Positions 48,652 through 59,124 are shown, numbered from the stretch's first letter. The stretch: DNA of 64,000 bases from Opitutales bacterium (GCA_028101545.1 JAOHKZ010000009.1:1-64000); one strand, 5' to 3'. Numbers and translations: made by a program. Notes: generated from the sequence alone by a model not told the origin.

Positions 48652-49395
48652 ATGTCTGAAGAAGGATTGCCTAGCCCACCCAAACCCACTCTTAAACTGA
48701 CTCCAAAAGAAGGTGCTCCGGTTAGACCTGGAGAAGGTGGACCCAAATTTCGCGTTACCCGCTCTCCCTTCGCACCCAAAATTAAACCGACCGATGGAAC
48801 TCCTGCTCCGATACCGTCTGCCGCAGCCCCAGTAGCCCCAAACCCTGGTGTTCAAGTCCCTGCACCGAGTGCTCCAAGTTTGCCGCCAACAGCAGCGATT
48901 CCTTCCCCTGTGACCCCGAGCCCAAGCCCTCCCAATGCTCCAGCTCCCGCTCCCGCTCCTGCGCTACCGACTGTGTCTTCAGTACCGGCTCCCCCTGCGC
49001 CCGGTCCTGTTCCTTCTCTTGCTTCTCCTTCCTTATCTCCCTCTCCTGCTCTACCTTCTCCTGGAGCTCCTGCTCCGCTCCCGCCTGCTGGCGGACCCAA
49101 GCCGGCGTTAACGGCTCCCAAAGGAGGCCCCACACTACCTGCACCAGGAGCAGCGATTCCATCTCCAGGTGGCCCAGCCCCCCTGCCGGGTGTACCAGCT
49201 ATGGGTGCACCAGCACCTGGTGGTGCTCCGATGCCTAGCCCGATGGGTCCCCCCCCTGGCGCCCCAGGGATGGCAAATGCTGCAAATGCAGGTCCTGAAA
49301 AGAAAAAAAGACCAAGTATTACTTTTATGATTTTAGATTTTCTTGTCTTTGGAGGTGCTGTTGCCGCAATCATTTTGCTCTTTATCTCCAATTAA
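48652..49395 (+). CDS. Pro/Ala-rich low-complexity protein with C-terminal TM helix
   Basis: Long PAPAPA/PSPSPP tract, then KKKRPSITFMILDFLVFGGAVAAIILLFISN. Confidence 0.82.
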   Translation: MSEEGLPSPPKPTLKLTPKEGAPVRPGEGGPKFRVTRSPFAPKIKPTDGTPAPIPSAAAPVAPNPGVQVPAPSAPSLPPTAAIPSPVTPSPSPPNAPAPAPAPALPTVSSVPAPPAPGPVPSLASPSLSPSPALPSPGAPAPLPPAGGPKPALTAPKGGPTLPAPGAAIPSPGGPAPLPGVPAMGAPAPGGAPMPSPMGPPPGAPGMANAANAGPEKKKRPSITFMILDFLVFGGAVAAIILLFISN

Positions 49396-49432
49396 ATATC
49401 ACTAACTAAGCTACAACATAATTTATAACATA

Positions 49433-49750
49433 ATGAGCGAACTCATTAACTTAAACAAAGAGAGTTTTGAAAAAGTAACCTCTTCAAAGGACAAAACGCT
49501 GATCATCGACTTTTGGGCCCCATGGTGTGGTCCCTGTAAAGCACTCACGCCAGTACTTGAAGAATTATCCTCCGAGATGAGTGATTCAGTTGAAGTATAT
49601 AAAGTTAATGTAGACGACAATACAGAACTTGCTCAGGAGCATGGCGTTCAATCAATACCTACCTTATTGGTCTTTAAAAATGGTGCATTGTCTGAAACAT
49701 TAGTAGGGCTTAAAACAAAAGATGAACTTGTAGAAATCGTCAATTCTTAG
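49433..49750 (+). CDS. trxA: Thioredoxin
   Basis: LIIDFWAPWCGPCKALTPVLEELS, YKVNVDDNTELAQEHGVQSIPTLLVFKNG. Confidence 0.98.
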   Translation: MSELINLNKESFEKVTSSKDKTLIIDFWAPWCGPCKALTPVLEELSSEMSDSVEVYKVNVDDNTELAQEHGVQSIPTLLVFKNGALSETLVGLKTKDELVEIVNS

Positions 49751-49764
49751 ATCACGAATATTTT

Positions 49765-50646
49765 TCAGGCTATGGTAGCCCACCCTACGACAACTCCGTA
49801 AAAAAGAACTGAAACAGCAGTTGTTGTTAGAAGAAAGTCAAAATCTTTTTTTTCCCTTGCTTTGTTTAATTTATAAACAAGACACAAACTAAGAGGAAAA
49901 AAAGTTAAAAGTATCATCAATTGGTTATCTGCCAAAGGGCAAATTACACACGAGATTAAGTATCCTAAGAAGTACAGGAATATTCCAAACTTTCTTCCAA
50001 GAACAACTACAATTGTTTTTTTTCCTACCATCTTATCAGTTTCTCTATCTCGGTAATTATTAACTACTAAAAGATTATTTATAACAAACCCAACTCCAAG
50101 GGGGACAATCCAATTGGGATTCCATATTTCTGCTCTGCTTGTAACTAAAACATAATGAGTTGTACATACTGCGACAAAGCCAAAGAAAACCACTACAAAA
50201 ATATCTCCTAACCCATTGTAGGCAAATGGGAATGGTCCTCCTGTATAAGCTAAAGCACATATCACACTGCATATTCCAATTAAAAGCAGAAAACGACTGG
50301 CACCTGAGAATTCCATAATTAATACACCTATTACAAAGGCAAGTACTAGAATTATGTAAGATGCATTTCGCAAATGGATTCCTTTAATAAGTTCAGAATC
50401 TGAAAATCTTTTGGGAGCTAACTCTCGTGAATCGTCTGCTCCCGTTAAAGAATCAAAATAATCGTTCGCAAAATTTGTAGCAATTTGAACTAAAATCGAG
50501 AAAATTAAACACATCGCAATAATTGCAATTGACAGATTGTCCACCTGCTTAAAGGCCAAACAAATCCCTAATGAAACTGGAATAATGGAAGCAACCAAAG
50601 TTTTGGGTCGAGCTGCAAGCAACCAAAGGCCTATTTTGCTATTCAC
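49765..50646 (-). CDS. menA: 1,4-dihydroxy-2-naphthoate polyprenyltransferase (UbiA family)
   Basis: LLAARPKTLVASIIPV, QIATNFANDYFDSLTGADD, NNLLVVNNYRDRETDKMVGKKT. Confidence 0.93.
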   Translation of the reverse strand: MNSKIGLWLLAARPKTLVASIIPVSLGICLAFKQVDNLSIAIIAMCLIFSILVQIATNFANDYFDSLTGADDSRELAPKRFSDSELIKGIHLRNASYIILVLAFVIGVLIMEFSGASRFLLLIGICSVICALAYTGGPFPFAYNGLGDIFVVVFFGFVAVCTTHYVLVTSRAEIWNPNWIVPLGVGFVINNLLVVNNYRDRETDKMVGKKTIVVVLGRKFGIFLYFLGYLISCVICPLADNQLMILLTFFPLSLCLVYKLNKAREKKDFDFLLTTTAVSVLFYGVVVGWATIA

Positions 50647-50661
50647 TCCTACAAGAAGCTA

Positions 50662-51405
50662 TTATCTAGTAATAGCCAATGGAAACCTAAAGTGGGTTCG
50701 GTACCGGTGAGATATTCGACGAAAACCATCATCTCCCTTTGAGGGGTCAGGAACTTTATATGGCCATTGAATATCGACCTGCAGGGCAAGAAAGCCATTA
50801 CTCGGATGATGACGATGCCTATGCTCTAAGGGATATTGAGTACATTTAATCAGAAAATATCTCTCCCCTTCAGGAATCCATCGCGTAGACCAAGGTTGAG
50901 TCTCACTGCCTTTCATTCCTACTAACGATAAGGGTATATCAGATCTATTTATATAATTATTAAAAAAGACAACTATACTACTATCTGATTCATTTTCCCA
51001 CCTATCCTGCATAAACCCCTCTACTTGGCTATCGGGGTCATTCATCATTGTTTTATTGAATTGCACAACCTGTTCAAATTCAACTCGATGTCCTTCTTTT
51101 GGGGCAACCAAAAGAATACTCCATCTCTTGTCGGCCAAATCTTGGGGGACTGGAGAAGAAATATTCAAAATTCTTTTGGTCCCCCTTTCAACAAGACTGA
51201 AACCCATCCTTTCAAGCTCCACCTGAACAGCATCAACAAGCCCGTAAGCTATGTTTTGCTCTCTTACTTTGCCAACACCCTCCACTCCCCATGGCAAAAA
51301 ACCCAACAATCCACCAATTAAAAAACCGAACACCGCCAAGGCAATGACAACCTCCAATAAGGTGAAACCCTTATTCGAAGATTTCTTTTTTATTAAATGA
51401 TCCAT
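50662..51405 (-). CDS. Prepilin-type N-terminal cleavage/methylation protein
   Basis: NKGFTLLEVVIALAVFGFLIGGLLGF. Confidence 0.9.
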   Translation of the reverse strand: MDHLIKKKSSNKGFTLLEVVIALAVFGFLIGGLLGFLPWGVEGVGKVREQNIAYGLVDAVQVELERMGFSLVERGTKRILNISSPVPQDLADKRWSILLVAPKEGHRVEFEQVVQFNKTMMNDPDSQVEGFMQDRWENESDSSIVVFFNNYINRSDIPLSLVGMKGSETQPWSTRWIPEGERYFLIKCTQYPLEHRHRHHPSNGFLALQVDIQWPYKVPDPSKGDDGFRRISHRYRTHFRFPLAITR

Positions 51406-51416
51406 TCTTCTAAAAC

Positions 51417-52133
51417 TTATTCAAAATCTTCCAGCTCCAAAACGGCAAAACCTCCGTATCTACGTAATAAAATTCCTGCTATTGCATTAGGATTGTCAAA
51501 ACGCAAAGGCTTCCCCTCTCCAGTGGGGTTAGGCGCTCCTACTGACAAAACCAGTCTTGGTGCTTTCTGAATCCCTCCGCCCGATGATTCAGGAAAAACA
51601 ACATTCCCCATCTGATCAAAAGCAAGGTAACGAAATTTACTTTCACCATTTACTTTTCTCTCTCCCTTAAAAGAGTCTGCAAGGGAGAAAGCTTCACCTG
51701 CTTCACTCCATACAGTAAATGCATCACTCCTCCAATCAGTTCCAATTTCAGATTTACCTTCTTCTTCCGGTACAAAGTATACCCCATCCGTCAGATATTT
51801 ACCTTCTCCCATAACCAACCATTTTACTTCACCGTTTGTGGAACAAGTATCCTGAACAATAATCTCCATATAACGATGATATTTATCAAGATCCTCTTCC
51901 ATATCATTAACTATAATCCGAGTCTCACTACCAGACAAAGCTGCTCTTGTCCGTGCCTGTTGAACATAGCCAAGAAGTTCGCGCTGTGCGGATCCCAATT
52001 CAGCTCCCCCTCCACCTAGCAAGGAAAATCCAATTAGACCCATCATCAAACCCATCACGGCCAAAACAATTAGCAATTCCAAAAGGGTAAAACCATTTGA
52101 ATTTGCTGTCTTCACCTGAGGATAGATTATCAA
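51417..52133 (-). CDS. Prepilin-type protein, GspH-like
   Basis: SNGFTLLELLIVLAVMGLMMGLIGFSLLG; QQARTRAALSG. Confidence 0.9.
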   Translation of the reverse strand: MIIYPQVKTANSNGFTLLELLIVLAVMGLMMGLIGFSLLGGGGAELGSAQRELLGYVQQARTRAALSGSETRIIVNDMEEDLDKYHRYMEIIVQDTCSTNGEVKWLVMGEGKYLTDGVYFVPEEEGKSEIGTDWRSDAFTVWSEAGEAFSLADSFKGERKVNGESKFRYLAFDQMGNVVFPESSGGGIQKAPRLVLSVGAPNPTGEGKPLRFDNPNAIAGILLRRYGGFAVLELEDFE

Positions 52134-52144
52134 AGCATTAAATT

Positions 52145-52843
52145 TTAATTCTCTTCTAAGTACTTACCTATATCCCACGAAAAAACATTTTCGGACTCGG
52201 TATCTCCAGTGTCATCATAAAGAACATAAATTCCCACTTTTTCTCTAATTACTGATATCTTATCCTTTGCAGCATCAACAATTTCTGAATCATTATCCTG
52301 CTTAAGTGCGTCAACAATTTCATCAACTGACGCACTATCTAACTTAATTATTCCATCCCCATCTTGGTCAACCAATACTCTTATCTTGGTTCCACCCCAA
52401 GCGTCAGCTAAATACCCATCTGGTCCAAATTCATCTTCTGAAAAAGAGTGAAATTCTCTACCTTTTCGATTTTGATCCCTTTGTTCGCTTCCTTGCTCAA
52501 GAGGTTGCCACTCGGATAATTCGGGTTCCCACTTCATCCCCTTTAATGCAATTATGAATGCTTCGTGATTAATCTCTTCAGAAAGCAATAAAGGTTTCCC
52601 CTCATCCTCCTCTAATAAAAAGGGAGGGAAATATTTATAAAATTCTTTGTACTGATGAAGTTGAGTTACCCAGCTACGAAAAACAGATTGGGATTTTTTG
52701 ACTTTAGAACTGGTAAGTAAATCAAATACTTTAGGCCCAACCATTCCCATCAGAATACCAATTACAGCAATAACAACCAACAGCTCAATAAGCGTAAATC
52801 CACTTTTTTTAGATATTTTATTTTTCATAAATTTAATTACCAC
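52145..52843 (-). CDS. Prepilin-type protein, GspG-like
   Basis: KSGFTLIELLVVIAVIGILMGMVGPKVFDLL. Confidence 0.92.
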   Translation of the reverse strand: MVIKFMKNKISKKSGFTLIELLVVIAVIGILMGMVGPKVFDLLTSSKVKKSQSVFRSWVTQLHQYKEFYKYFPPFLLEEDEGKPLLLSEEINHEAFIIALKGMKWEPELSEWQPLEQGSEQRDQNRKGREFHSFSEDEFGPDGYLADAWGGTKIRVLVDQDGDGIIKLDSASVDEIVDALKQDNDSEIVDAAKDKISVIREKVGIYVLYDDTGDTESENVFSWDIGKYLEEN

Positions 52844-53460
52844 TTCCCCGGTTCAGAACTAGGAATATTATCTTGATCAATTACATCCATCATAGGCGTA
52901 GAAGACAATTCTTGATCAAAAACGGATGCTTGTCCGTCAGGCCCCTTCGAAAACAACAAAAAACCATGGTGCCCGTCTTTTCGGGGAAATTGATAAATAT
53001 ACGGTTCATCCCAAGGGTCCATTGCAAAAAAAGAATCCCCAGAATTGCCCCACCAATCTCCTTCCTCAGGAACGAAAACCTCATTTCTATTTCCACTGTT
53101 CTTTCCAAAAATAAGGGCATCACCTGGTAGAAAACTCTTCTTTCGCACCTCAACATCTAACATTTCACCATCTCGATCTAATACACCATAAAGAGAGAGG
53201 ATAAGAAACTCTCCACACTTGATAACATCTTCTTGATTAGCGATAGAAGTCGTTCTCGGGTATTCTCCTGTTTCGCTTTTGAATTGATTTAACGCCAAAG
53301 AAAGAGCCTCAATCTGACTTTTAGCTTGTTTTTCATCTTGGGCACCCAATAAATAATCAGCTCCGGTGAACGTAATCCCTGCCAAAATTCCTATTATAAC
53401 AATGACAACTAATAATTCAACCAAAGTAAAACCAGATGTGGTTAATCTTCTATAATTCAT
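52837..53460 (-). CDS. Prepilin-type protein, GspG-like
   Basis: TSGFTLVELLVVIVIIGILAGITFTGADYLLGAQDEKQAKSQIEALSLALNQFKSETGEYP. Confidence 0.92.
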   Translation of the reverse strand: MNYRRLTTSGFTLVELLVVIVIIGILAGITFTGADYLLGAQDEKQAKSQIEALSLALNQFKSETGEYPRTTSIANQEDVIKCGEFLILSLYGVLDRDGEMLDVEVRKKSFLPGDALIFGKNSGNRNEVFVPEEGDWWGNSGDSFFAMDPWDEPYIYQFPRKDGHHGFLLFSKGPDGQASVFDQELSSTPMMDVIDQDNIPSSEPGKW

Positions 53461-53534
53461 AAGGTCAGGATTACATTATTTGTCATTATCTTATTAATTT
53501 TGTCAACCTATCGTTTTTTCCAATCATTGGGTTA

Positions 53535-55115
53535 TTAATTGTTAAAACCTGCCAGCAGTATTCTCTTACGAAAGTTTTTAAGTTCTGGAAAACCAATTAA
53601 AGTCAGGGAAATTGTATATACTATAATGCCCAATGGTATTGTTATGAGCAACCCGATAATATTATTCCATTTTCCGAAATAAAAATAACCCATTTGATTA
53701 AATATCCACAATGTAAAAAACATAACTAACGCAGAAATTACTATTCCTAGAAAAGAAAAATCTGAATGAAAAAATAATGCCTTCAATCCAAAAAGTTTTA
53801 ACCTTGTAGCTAAATAAAAGAATTGAGCAAAAGCGGAAATTACATTTGCCCATGCAAGACCGAACATTCCAAAATACTCCATTAGAATTAGACTTAGAGA
53901 TAAATTAATAATAAAACTAAAGATTGCCGCATTTAGAGGAACCTTCATCTCTTTCTGTGAATGAAATGCCTTCACCAAAAAAGCGGAAAGGGCGTAAAAA
54001 GGCAGAGCAAAGCAAGAAACTAGAAGAACTTCAGCGGCAATACTCACATCACCCTGCCCAAACTCTCCCCATTGAAAAAGAACACTTAAAATCAAATTAG
54101 CGAGCAAAGCCAAACCAATCGCTGCAGGAAGTGTGATTGCGAGAGTCAACCTGTAGCCCCGAGCAAAATATCTTTTGTATTCAATCGTTTGTCCTGAAGA
54201 AAAAGTACGGGAAAGTTCAGGAAAAAAAACAGTTGAAATCGAAAGGGCAAATACACCTAAGGGGAGTTCAATTAAACGAGCTGAAAGAAAAAGGTAAGAA
54301 AGTGCTCCTTCATGTTCCAAAGAATAAGCCAAAAAACGAGACACCATAATATTAACTTGTCCCACAGCAGCTCCAAAAACACCCACAACAAAGAGGCTTC
54401 TAATTTTTTCCATTCCTGGTGAAGATGAAAAATTAATCCGCCACTCCCAATCGGAACTCCATTTTAACTGCAACCAAGGCCAAAGCATTTGAAAGAACCC
54501 GCCAACCAAAACAGCAAAACAAAGAGCAGTGACCAATCTAACTTCTCTCCATGACATTACAAAATAACAGAATGCCAAAATCCCAATCATGGAGAGATTT
54601 AATATAATAGGAGAAAAAGCACCCGCAAAAAACTTTCCATGTGCATTTAACGCTCCAACCATAATCGCAGAGACACAAATTAAAAAAACATATGGGAAAA
54701 CTATTGAATTTAAACTTAACCCGTTTATCCACTTTGGTTCGTCTACCCAACCGAAATGAGATGTTGCCCAAGAAAATAAACAAATAACCATGGTCAAACC
54801 AAAAAGAAAAACCATCAAGCGAGATAGAACTTGGTTTAGAATTTGTTGAGCCATTTCTATCTGCCCTGCTTTGATGTTTTCAGAATATACAGGAATAAAA
54901 GCTGAGCTTAATGTACCTTCTCCAAGCATCCTTCTAAATAAATTAGGTATAGTAAATGCCAGAATGAAAGCATCTCCGATAAGAGAGACCCCGAAACAAG
55001 TGAAAAAAAGAACATCTCGCAGAAGCCCAAGTAATCTTGATGTAATCGTTAGCCCGCTTACGAGCGAAACATTTCCGATTAAACTGCGCATCGTTAAAAG
55101 ATACCCTCCATGCAA
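53535..55115 (-). CDS. murJ: Lipid II flippase MurJ
   Basis: SRLLGLLRDVLFFTCFGVSLIGDAFILAFTIPNLFRRMLGEGTLSSAFIPVYSE; polytopic. Confidence 0.96.
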   Translation of the reverse strand: MHGGYLLTMRSLIGNVSLVSGLTITSRLLGLLRDVLFFTCFGVSLIGDAFILAFTIPNLFRRMLGEGTLSSAFIPVYSENIKAGQIEMAQQILNQVLSRLMVFLFGLTMVICLFSWATSHFGWVDEPKWINGLSLNSIVFPYVFLICVSAIMVGALNAHGKFFAGAFSPIILNLSMIGILAFCYFVMSWREVRLVTALCFAVLVGGFFQMLWPWLQLKWSSDWEWRINFSSSPGMEKIRSLFVVGVFGAAVGQVNIMVSRFLAYSLEHEGALSYLFLSARLIELPLGVFALSISTVFFPELSRTFSSGQTIEYKRYFARGYRLTLAITLPAAIGLALLANLILSVLFQWGEFGQGDVSIAAEVLLVSCFALPFYALSAFLVKAFHSQKEMKVPLNAAIFSFIINLSLSLILMEYFGMFGLAWANVISAFAQFFYLATRLKLFGLKALFFHSDFSFLGIVISALVMFFTLWIFNQMGYFYFGKWNNIIGLLITIPLGIIVYTISLTLIGFPELKNFRKRILLAGFNN

Positions 55116-55158
55116 TTATTGAAACCTTTTAGTTGTAAGAAATAAAGCAAGGCAGAAT

Positions 55159-55470
55159 CTACACACATTCAGCTAATAGGAGTTTTGCTTCCTGTTCCGG
55201 GTCTTCATGCCCTTGCTTACGGGCAAGAATAATAGTTTGCTTCAATATAACACCAGCCTCATCTTTTTTCCCTGATTCAAGAAGTGCTTTACCTAATAAT
55301 AAAGAAGCCAACATCCAATCAGTTCTTTTTTCAATACATATTGTCAGGTGAATAATTGCTTGTTCATAATTACCACTTTCAAAATAAGCCTGTGCAAGGC
55401 TAAAACGATTAAGAAGATTGTCAGGATTCCCCTCCAATTTATCAAAAAAGAGGGCAATTCGTTCGGACAT
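55159..55470 (-). CDS. TPR-repeat protein
   Basis: NRFSLAQAYFESGNYEQAIIHLTICIEKRTDWMLASLLLGKALLESGKKDEA. Confidence 0.85.
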   Translation of the reverse strand: MSERIALFFDKLEGNPDNLLNRFSLAQAYFESGNYEQAIIHLTICIEKRTDWMLASLLLGKALLESGKKDEAGVILKQTIILARKQGHEDPEQEAKLLLAECV

Positions 55471-55484
55471 ATTAAACCGAAAAT

Positions 55485-56198
55485 TTAGGAGATTTTAATA
55501 CAAACTGCGGTCGAATTATCAGTTCCACCATTTTGATTAGCCAAATCAATAACTGAGTGAACAAAAGACTTAGGGTCCATCTCGTTTAACATTCTCTCGA
55601 TTTCAGGTAATTCCACCATATTCGTGATCCCATCCGAACAGATTAAAATTGATCTTCCTGGAATCAAAGAAATTTCACCAATATCAACCTCAAAATCAAT
55701 ATCTTGGCCCATACAACGAGTAAGGGTATGCATGTAGTGCTCGGGCATATCGATGGCTGCTTCGGGGCCATGCTTGTCAATTAACTCATCACCTAAAGTA
55801 TGGCATTTCGAGACTTTTTTGATACCAGACTCATCTTGGAGATAAATTGAAGAATCTCCCACATGCACGAAGACCATTTTATCTCCAACTTGTCGCAACC
55901 CAGAAAAAGTACATCCTATTCCATTCTCTCCTCCCACTATCGTTCCACACTCAACAATGTTATGATGTATGCTGTGTGCAAGAACCCGAAGTTCATGTTC
56001 AGTGGTACAATCATCAAGGTCATGAACTGATGTGTTATAAAATTGAACCGCTAGTTTACTTGCTAGAGCACCAAAGGGAAGTCCACCTACTCCATCCGCC
56101 ACGGCGTAGATACCTTTATGGTCATCAAACAAAAAAGAGTCCTCGTTTTTTTCACGAACGAAACCGACATCACTGTGACCATGAGAGGCAATAATCAT
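55485..56198 (-). CDS. PP2C-family protein serine/threonine phosphatase
   Basis: GHSDVGFVREKNEDSFLFDDHKGIYAVADGVGGLPFGALAS, VHVGDSSIYL, ILICSDGITNMV, NGGTDNSTAVCIKI. Confidence 0.95.
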   Translation of the reverse strand: MIIASHGHSDVGFVREKNEDSFLFDDHKGIYAVADGVGGLPFGALASKLAVQFYNTSVHDLDDCTTEHELRVLAHSIHHNIVECGTIVGGENGIGCTFSGLRQVGDKMVFVHVGDSSIYLQDESGIKKVSKCHTLGDELIDKHGPEAAIDMPEHYMHTLTRCMGQDIDFEVDIGEISLIPGRSILICSDGITNMVELPEIERMLNEMDPKSFVHSVIDLANQNGGTDNSTAVCIKIS

Positions 56199-56290
56199 GC
56201 TTTAATAATAGAGTTGGGTTTAAGAATACTGAAAACAATTATCAATAAAATTCTATATTTTAATAATTATTCGGAAAGTTCAAGAGTGTT

Positions 56291-58354
56291 TTATTCATCA
56301 AAACAAAGATTTGGCAAAAGGTCACCAGAATTAATGATTTCATACTCTTTTTTGGGGAATTCTCTTATAAAATCCTTACCATACCCTTTTTTTAAGATTC
56401 TTGAATCTAAAATAATTAATTCTCCTAGATCGTTCCTAGACCTTATTAATCGTCCCATTCCCTGACGAAATCGTATTACTGCAGTAGGTAAAGTAATTTC
56501 CATAAAAGAACTTTTCCCAGCCTTGCTCAACAACTCAGACTTAGCCTCCAAAACTGGATGCCCAGGGTTCTCAAAAGGTAAACGTGTAATTATGACTTGC
56601 GAAAGACAAGGACCTTTGGCATCAAAACCCTTCCAAAAACTTTCCGCCCCTAATAAAAGAACATCCTGTTCTTCAATCATTTTTTCACGTAACTCAGACC
56701 GTGACAATCCTTCACCTTGTGCATAAACGGACCTACCGAGCTTTTTCCACCGGGGAAGTAAGTTATAATAACAGTGCTTAAGATCGGAATAATTTGTGAA
56801 CAGAACCAATGTCCCCCCCTCAATGCTGGTTGCACAGGCATTTAAAACTTCGACCATATAATCAAGATAAGGAAGTCGATTACTAGACATAGGATCTGGG
56901 CAATCACTTAATATTCTGATTTGAAGGTTTGAGTCATAATCAAACGGAGAGTCAACAATACCTTCATCGACTAATTCGACTCCAATTGTGCTCCTAAAAG
57001 CTTGAGCACTTCCTTTACGGGTCAAAGTTGCACTTGTCATCAAGACCGAAACATCCCTGGCGAAAAGTTGCTCTCTTAAAGCCTTTGCAATCTCTAAGGG
57101 TGCACTCCTCAAATGAATAATCTGGTTTTGCTTCCCAGTTCGTTCTATCCAATACACTGCATTTGAATCCTTTAAATCAAGTACTTCAGCTAAGCCATTT
57201 AAGTATCCTTGCATGCGGCGTGCCTGATCTTTTAACTCCAATTTCAAAGACTCATCCTCTGTCAATTCACCTAGTTCAATAAGACTGCGGCATAATCTAC
57301 TTAGGGGTGGAAAAACCTCCATCGGCAAAATTCCTTTTTCCATTAGGCGTATCCGATCTTTTTTACCAAGGGTATTCATGTGCAAGTATTGAAAAAAATC
57401 AGAAACGGCATGTTCTGCATTCTCTACCGATTCAAAATCTTTAGTCCGGCCCACTCGAGAAATTAAACCTTTTCTTTTCTTGGAATTATAAATCCTTCGG
57501 ATACTCATCTCCAACGCCCATGAACTTATTGATAAACCAAGATGATCTCCTGCAACATCAGGCATTTCATGAGCTTCGTCAAAAACAACAAAGTCATTTG
57601 CGAACATGACCCCACCCTTATCATCAGGCGGTCCAAAACCAGCACCCATTAAGGAAAATAAGAGGCTATGATTAACGATCACCAAATCGGATTCTTCCAC
57701 CTCAGCTCTCGCCTTTCGATAAAAACAATTTTCTGGCTTACATCTCTTTGAAGAACAAAGGGAAGAATCGGCACTGACCGCATCCCATACTGCGCCCATG
57801 GGTTGAGGAGATAATTCTTGGCGGATTCCCTCGATTGCACTTCCAGATGTGGCCCATTTTGCAATTCTTTCCAACTCTTGGCGTTGCCTTCCCTCGAATA
57901 ATTCACCCTGCCCGCTTAAGGCACGATGTAAACGGGTAGTGCACAAATAATTAGCTCGCCCAACCAAGAGAGCACAACGAAAATCAATAAAGTCTTTTAA
58001 AGAAGGCGTCTCCTCCATTAATGTACGTACGGCAGGTATATCCTTATCCAGTAGTTGTTCCTGTAAGCTGATCGTATTGGTTGCCACGACACAGGGTCGC
58101 TTATTAATTTTAGAAAATAAAATTGAAGGGATTAAATAGGCCAAACTTTTACCCACTCCGGTTCCTGCCTCAAATAACAAATGACTCTCTTTCAAAAGGG
58201 AAGTAGCAATTGACTTGGCCATCTCATACTGCTCCGGTCTGTGTTCAAATCCGAGAACTTGCTCGAGGATTCCACCATCCTTGAAAATAGAATTTACAGT
58301 TGAAAGCAAATCGAAATCTGCTTCTGCAGCCTCATCTTCAGCAAAACGAATCAT
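56291..58354 (-). CDS. ATP-dependent DNA helicase, DinG/XPD type
   Basis: LLFEAGTGVGKSLAYLIP, VVFDEAHEMPDVA, four-Cys region CSSKRCKPENCFY, LLGAESFWKGFDAKG, IRFRQGMGRLIRS. Confidence 0.94.
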   Translation of the reverse strand: MIRFAEDEAAEADFDLLSTVNSIFKDGGILEQVLGFEHRPEQYEMAKSIATSLLKESHLLFEAGTGVGKSLAYLIPSILFSKINKRPCVVATNTISLQEQLLDKDIPAVRTLMEETPSLKDFIDFRCALLVGRANYLCTTRLHRALSGQGELFEGRQRQELERIAKWATSGSAIEGIRQELSPQPMGAVWDAVSADSSLCSSKRCKPENCFYRKARAEVEESDLVIVNHSLLFSLMGAGFGPPDDKGGVMFANDFVVFDEAHEMPDVAGDHLGLSISSWALEMSIRRIYNSKKRKGLISRVGRTKDFESVENAEHAVSDFFQYLHMNTLGKKDRIRLMEKGILPMEVFPPLSRLCRSLIELGELTEDESLKLELKDQARRMQGYLNGLAEVLDLKDSNAVYWIERTGKQNQIIHLRSAPLEIAKALREQLFARDVSVLMTSATLTRKGSAQAFRSTIGVELVDEGIVDSPFDYDSNLQIRILSDCPDPMSSNRLPYLDYMVEVLNACATSIEGGTLVLFTNYSDLKHCYYNLLPRWKKLGRSVYAQGEGLSRSELREKMIEEQDVLLLGAESFWKGFDAKGPCLSQVIITRLPFENPGHPVLEAKSELLSKAGKSSFMEITLPTAVIRFRQGMGRLIRSRNDLGELIILDSRILKKGYGKDFIREFPKKEYEIINSGDLLPNLCFDE

Positions 58355-58362
58355 TTATGGCT

Positions 58363-59106
58363 TTAAAGTGGGCGAACAAATGGATTATTTCGACGCTCCC
58401 GCCCAACCGTAGTGTTTCCTCCATGCCCCGGGCAAATCTCCGTGTTTTCTGGTAATTTGTATACCTTGGTCTGAATCGAATGTTTTAGGGTTTCAAAATC
58501 TCCACCGGGAAGGTCTGCACGTCCTACACTGCCTTCAAAAATCACGTCGCCGACGAAACAAACTTTTTCTTCTTTAACCCAGAAAATAATATTCCCCGGG
58601 CAATGCCCTGGACAATGGAAGACATCAACCTTTCGACCAAATAAGTTTAAGGTATCTCCTTCCTCAACCCATTTTGTAATTGAAACTGGCTCAAAATCCA
58701 TTCCTGGCATTGCGAAGGTTGACATAACACCAGGTTCCTCAAAGAGCATTTTATCAGCCCGATGTCCAATAACAGAAATATCACCTTTCAATAATTCAAA
58801 AGCTCCCGCCATATGATCCCAATGACCATGAGTCAACCAAAGCTCTTTTAGTTCCAAGGACTTTTCTGCAAGATAAGACTCAACAGTTTCTCTAGAATTA
58901 GGTGGCGCATCAATCAGTACAGCATCCGTTCCCCCATCCTCCCATATTAAGTATGCATTAGTACCAATCGGTCCGAGTTCCATTTTAGTAATTCGCAAAG
59001 AATTCATTCGGTCACTCAAACTGAACCGCTCATTCATTCCAAGCATATTTCTTACATCACTAAACAATAACGAGGGTAATTGATTAATTAAATTAATCAT
59101 TAACAT
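58363..59106 (-). CDS. MBL-fold metallo-hydrolase (glyoxalase II-like)
   Basis: LWLTHGHWDHMAGAFELL (HxHxDH), HCPGHCPGNIIFW, FVGDVIFEGSVGRADLPGGDFETL; real start probably internal. Confidence 0.93.
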   Translation of the reverse strand: MLMINLINQLPSLLFSDVRNMLGMNERFSLSDRMNSLRITKMELGPIGTNAYLIWEDGGTDAVLIDAPPNSRETVESYLAEKSLELKELWLTHGHWDHMAGAFELLKGDISVIGHRADKMLFEEPGVMSTFAMPGMDFEPVSITKWVEEGDTLNLFGRKVDVFHCPGHCPGNIIFWVKEEKVCFVGDVIFEGSVGRADLPGGDFETLKHSIQTKVYKLPENTEICPGHGGNTTVGRERRNNPFVRPL

Positions 59107-59124
59107 GAATTTTATAAATAATTA

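Noticed and set aside
48782-49391. Long antisense ORFs opposite the Pro/Ala-rich gene
   Set aside because: Translations are low-complexity Gly/Ala or Glu/Gln strings created by the Pro/Ala codons on the plus strand; no start context or motif.
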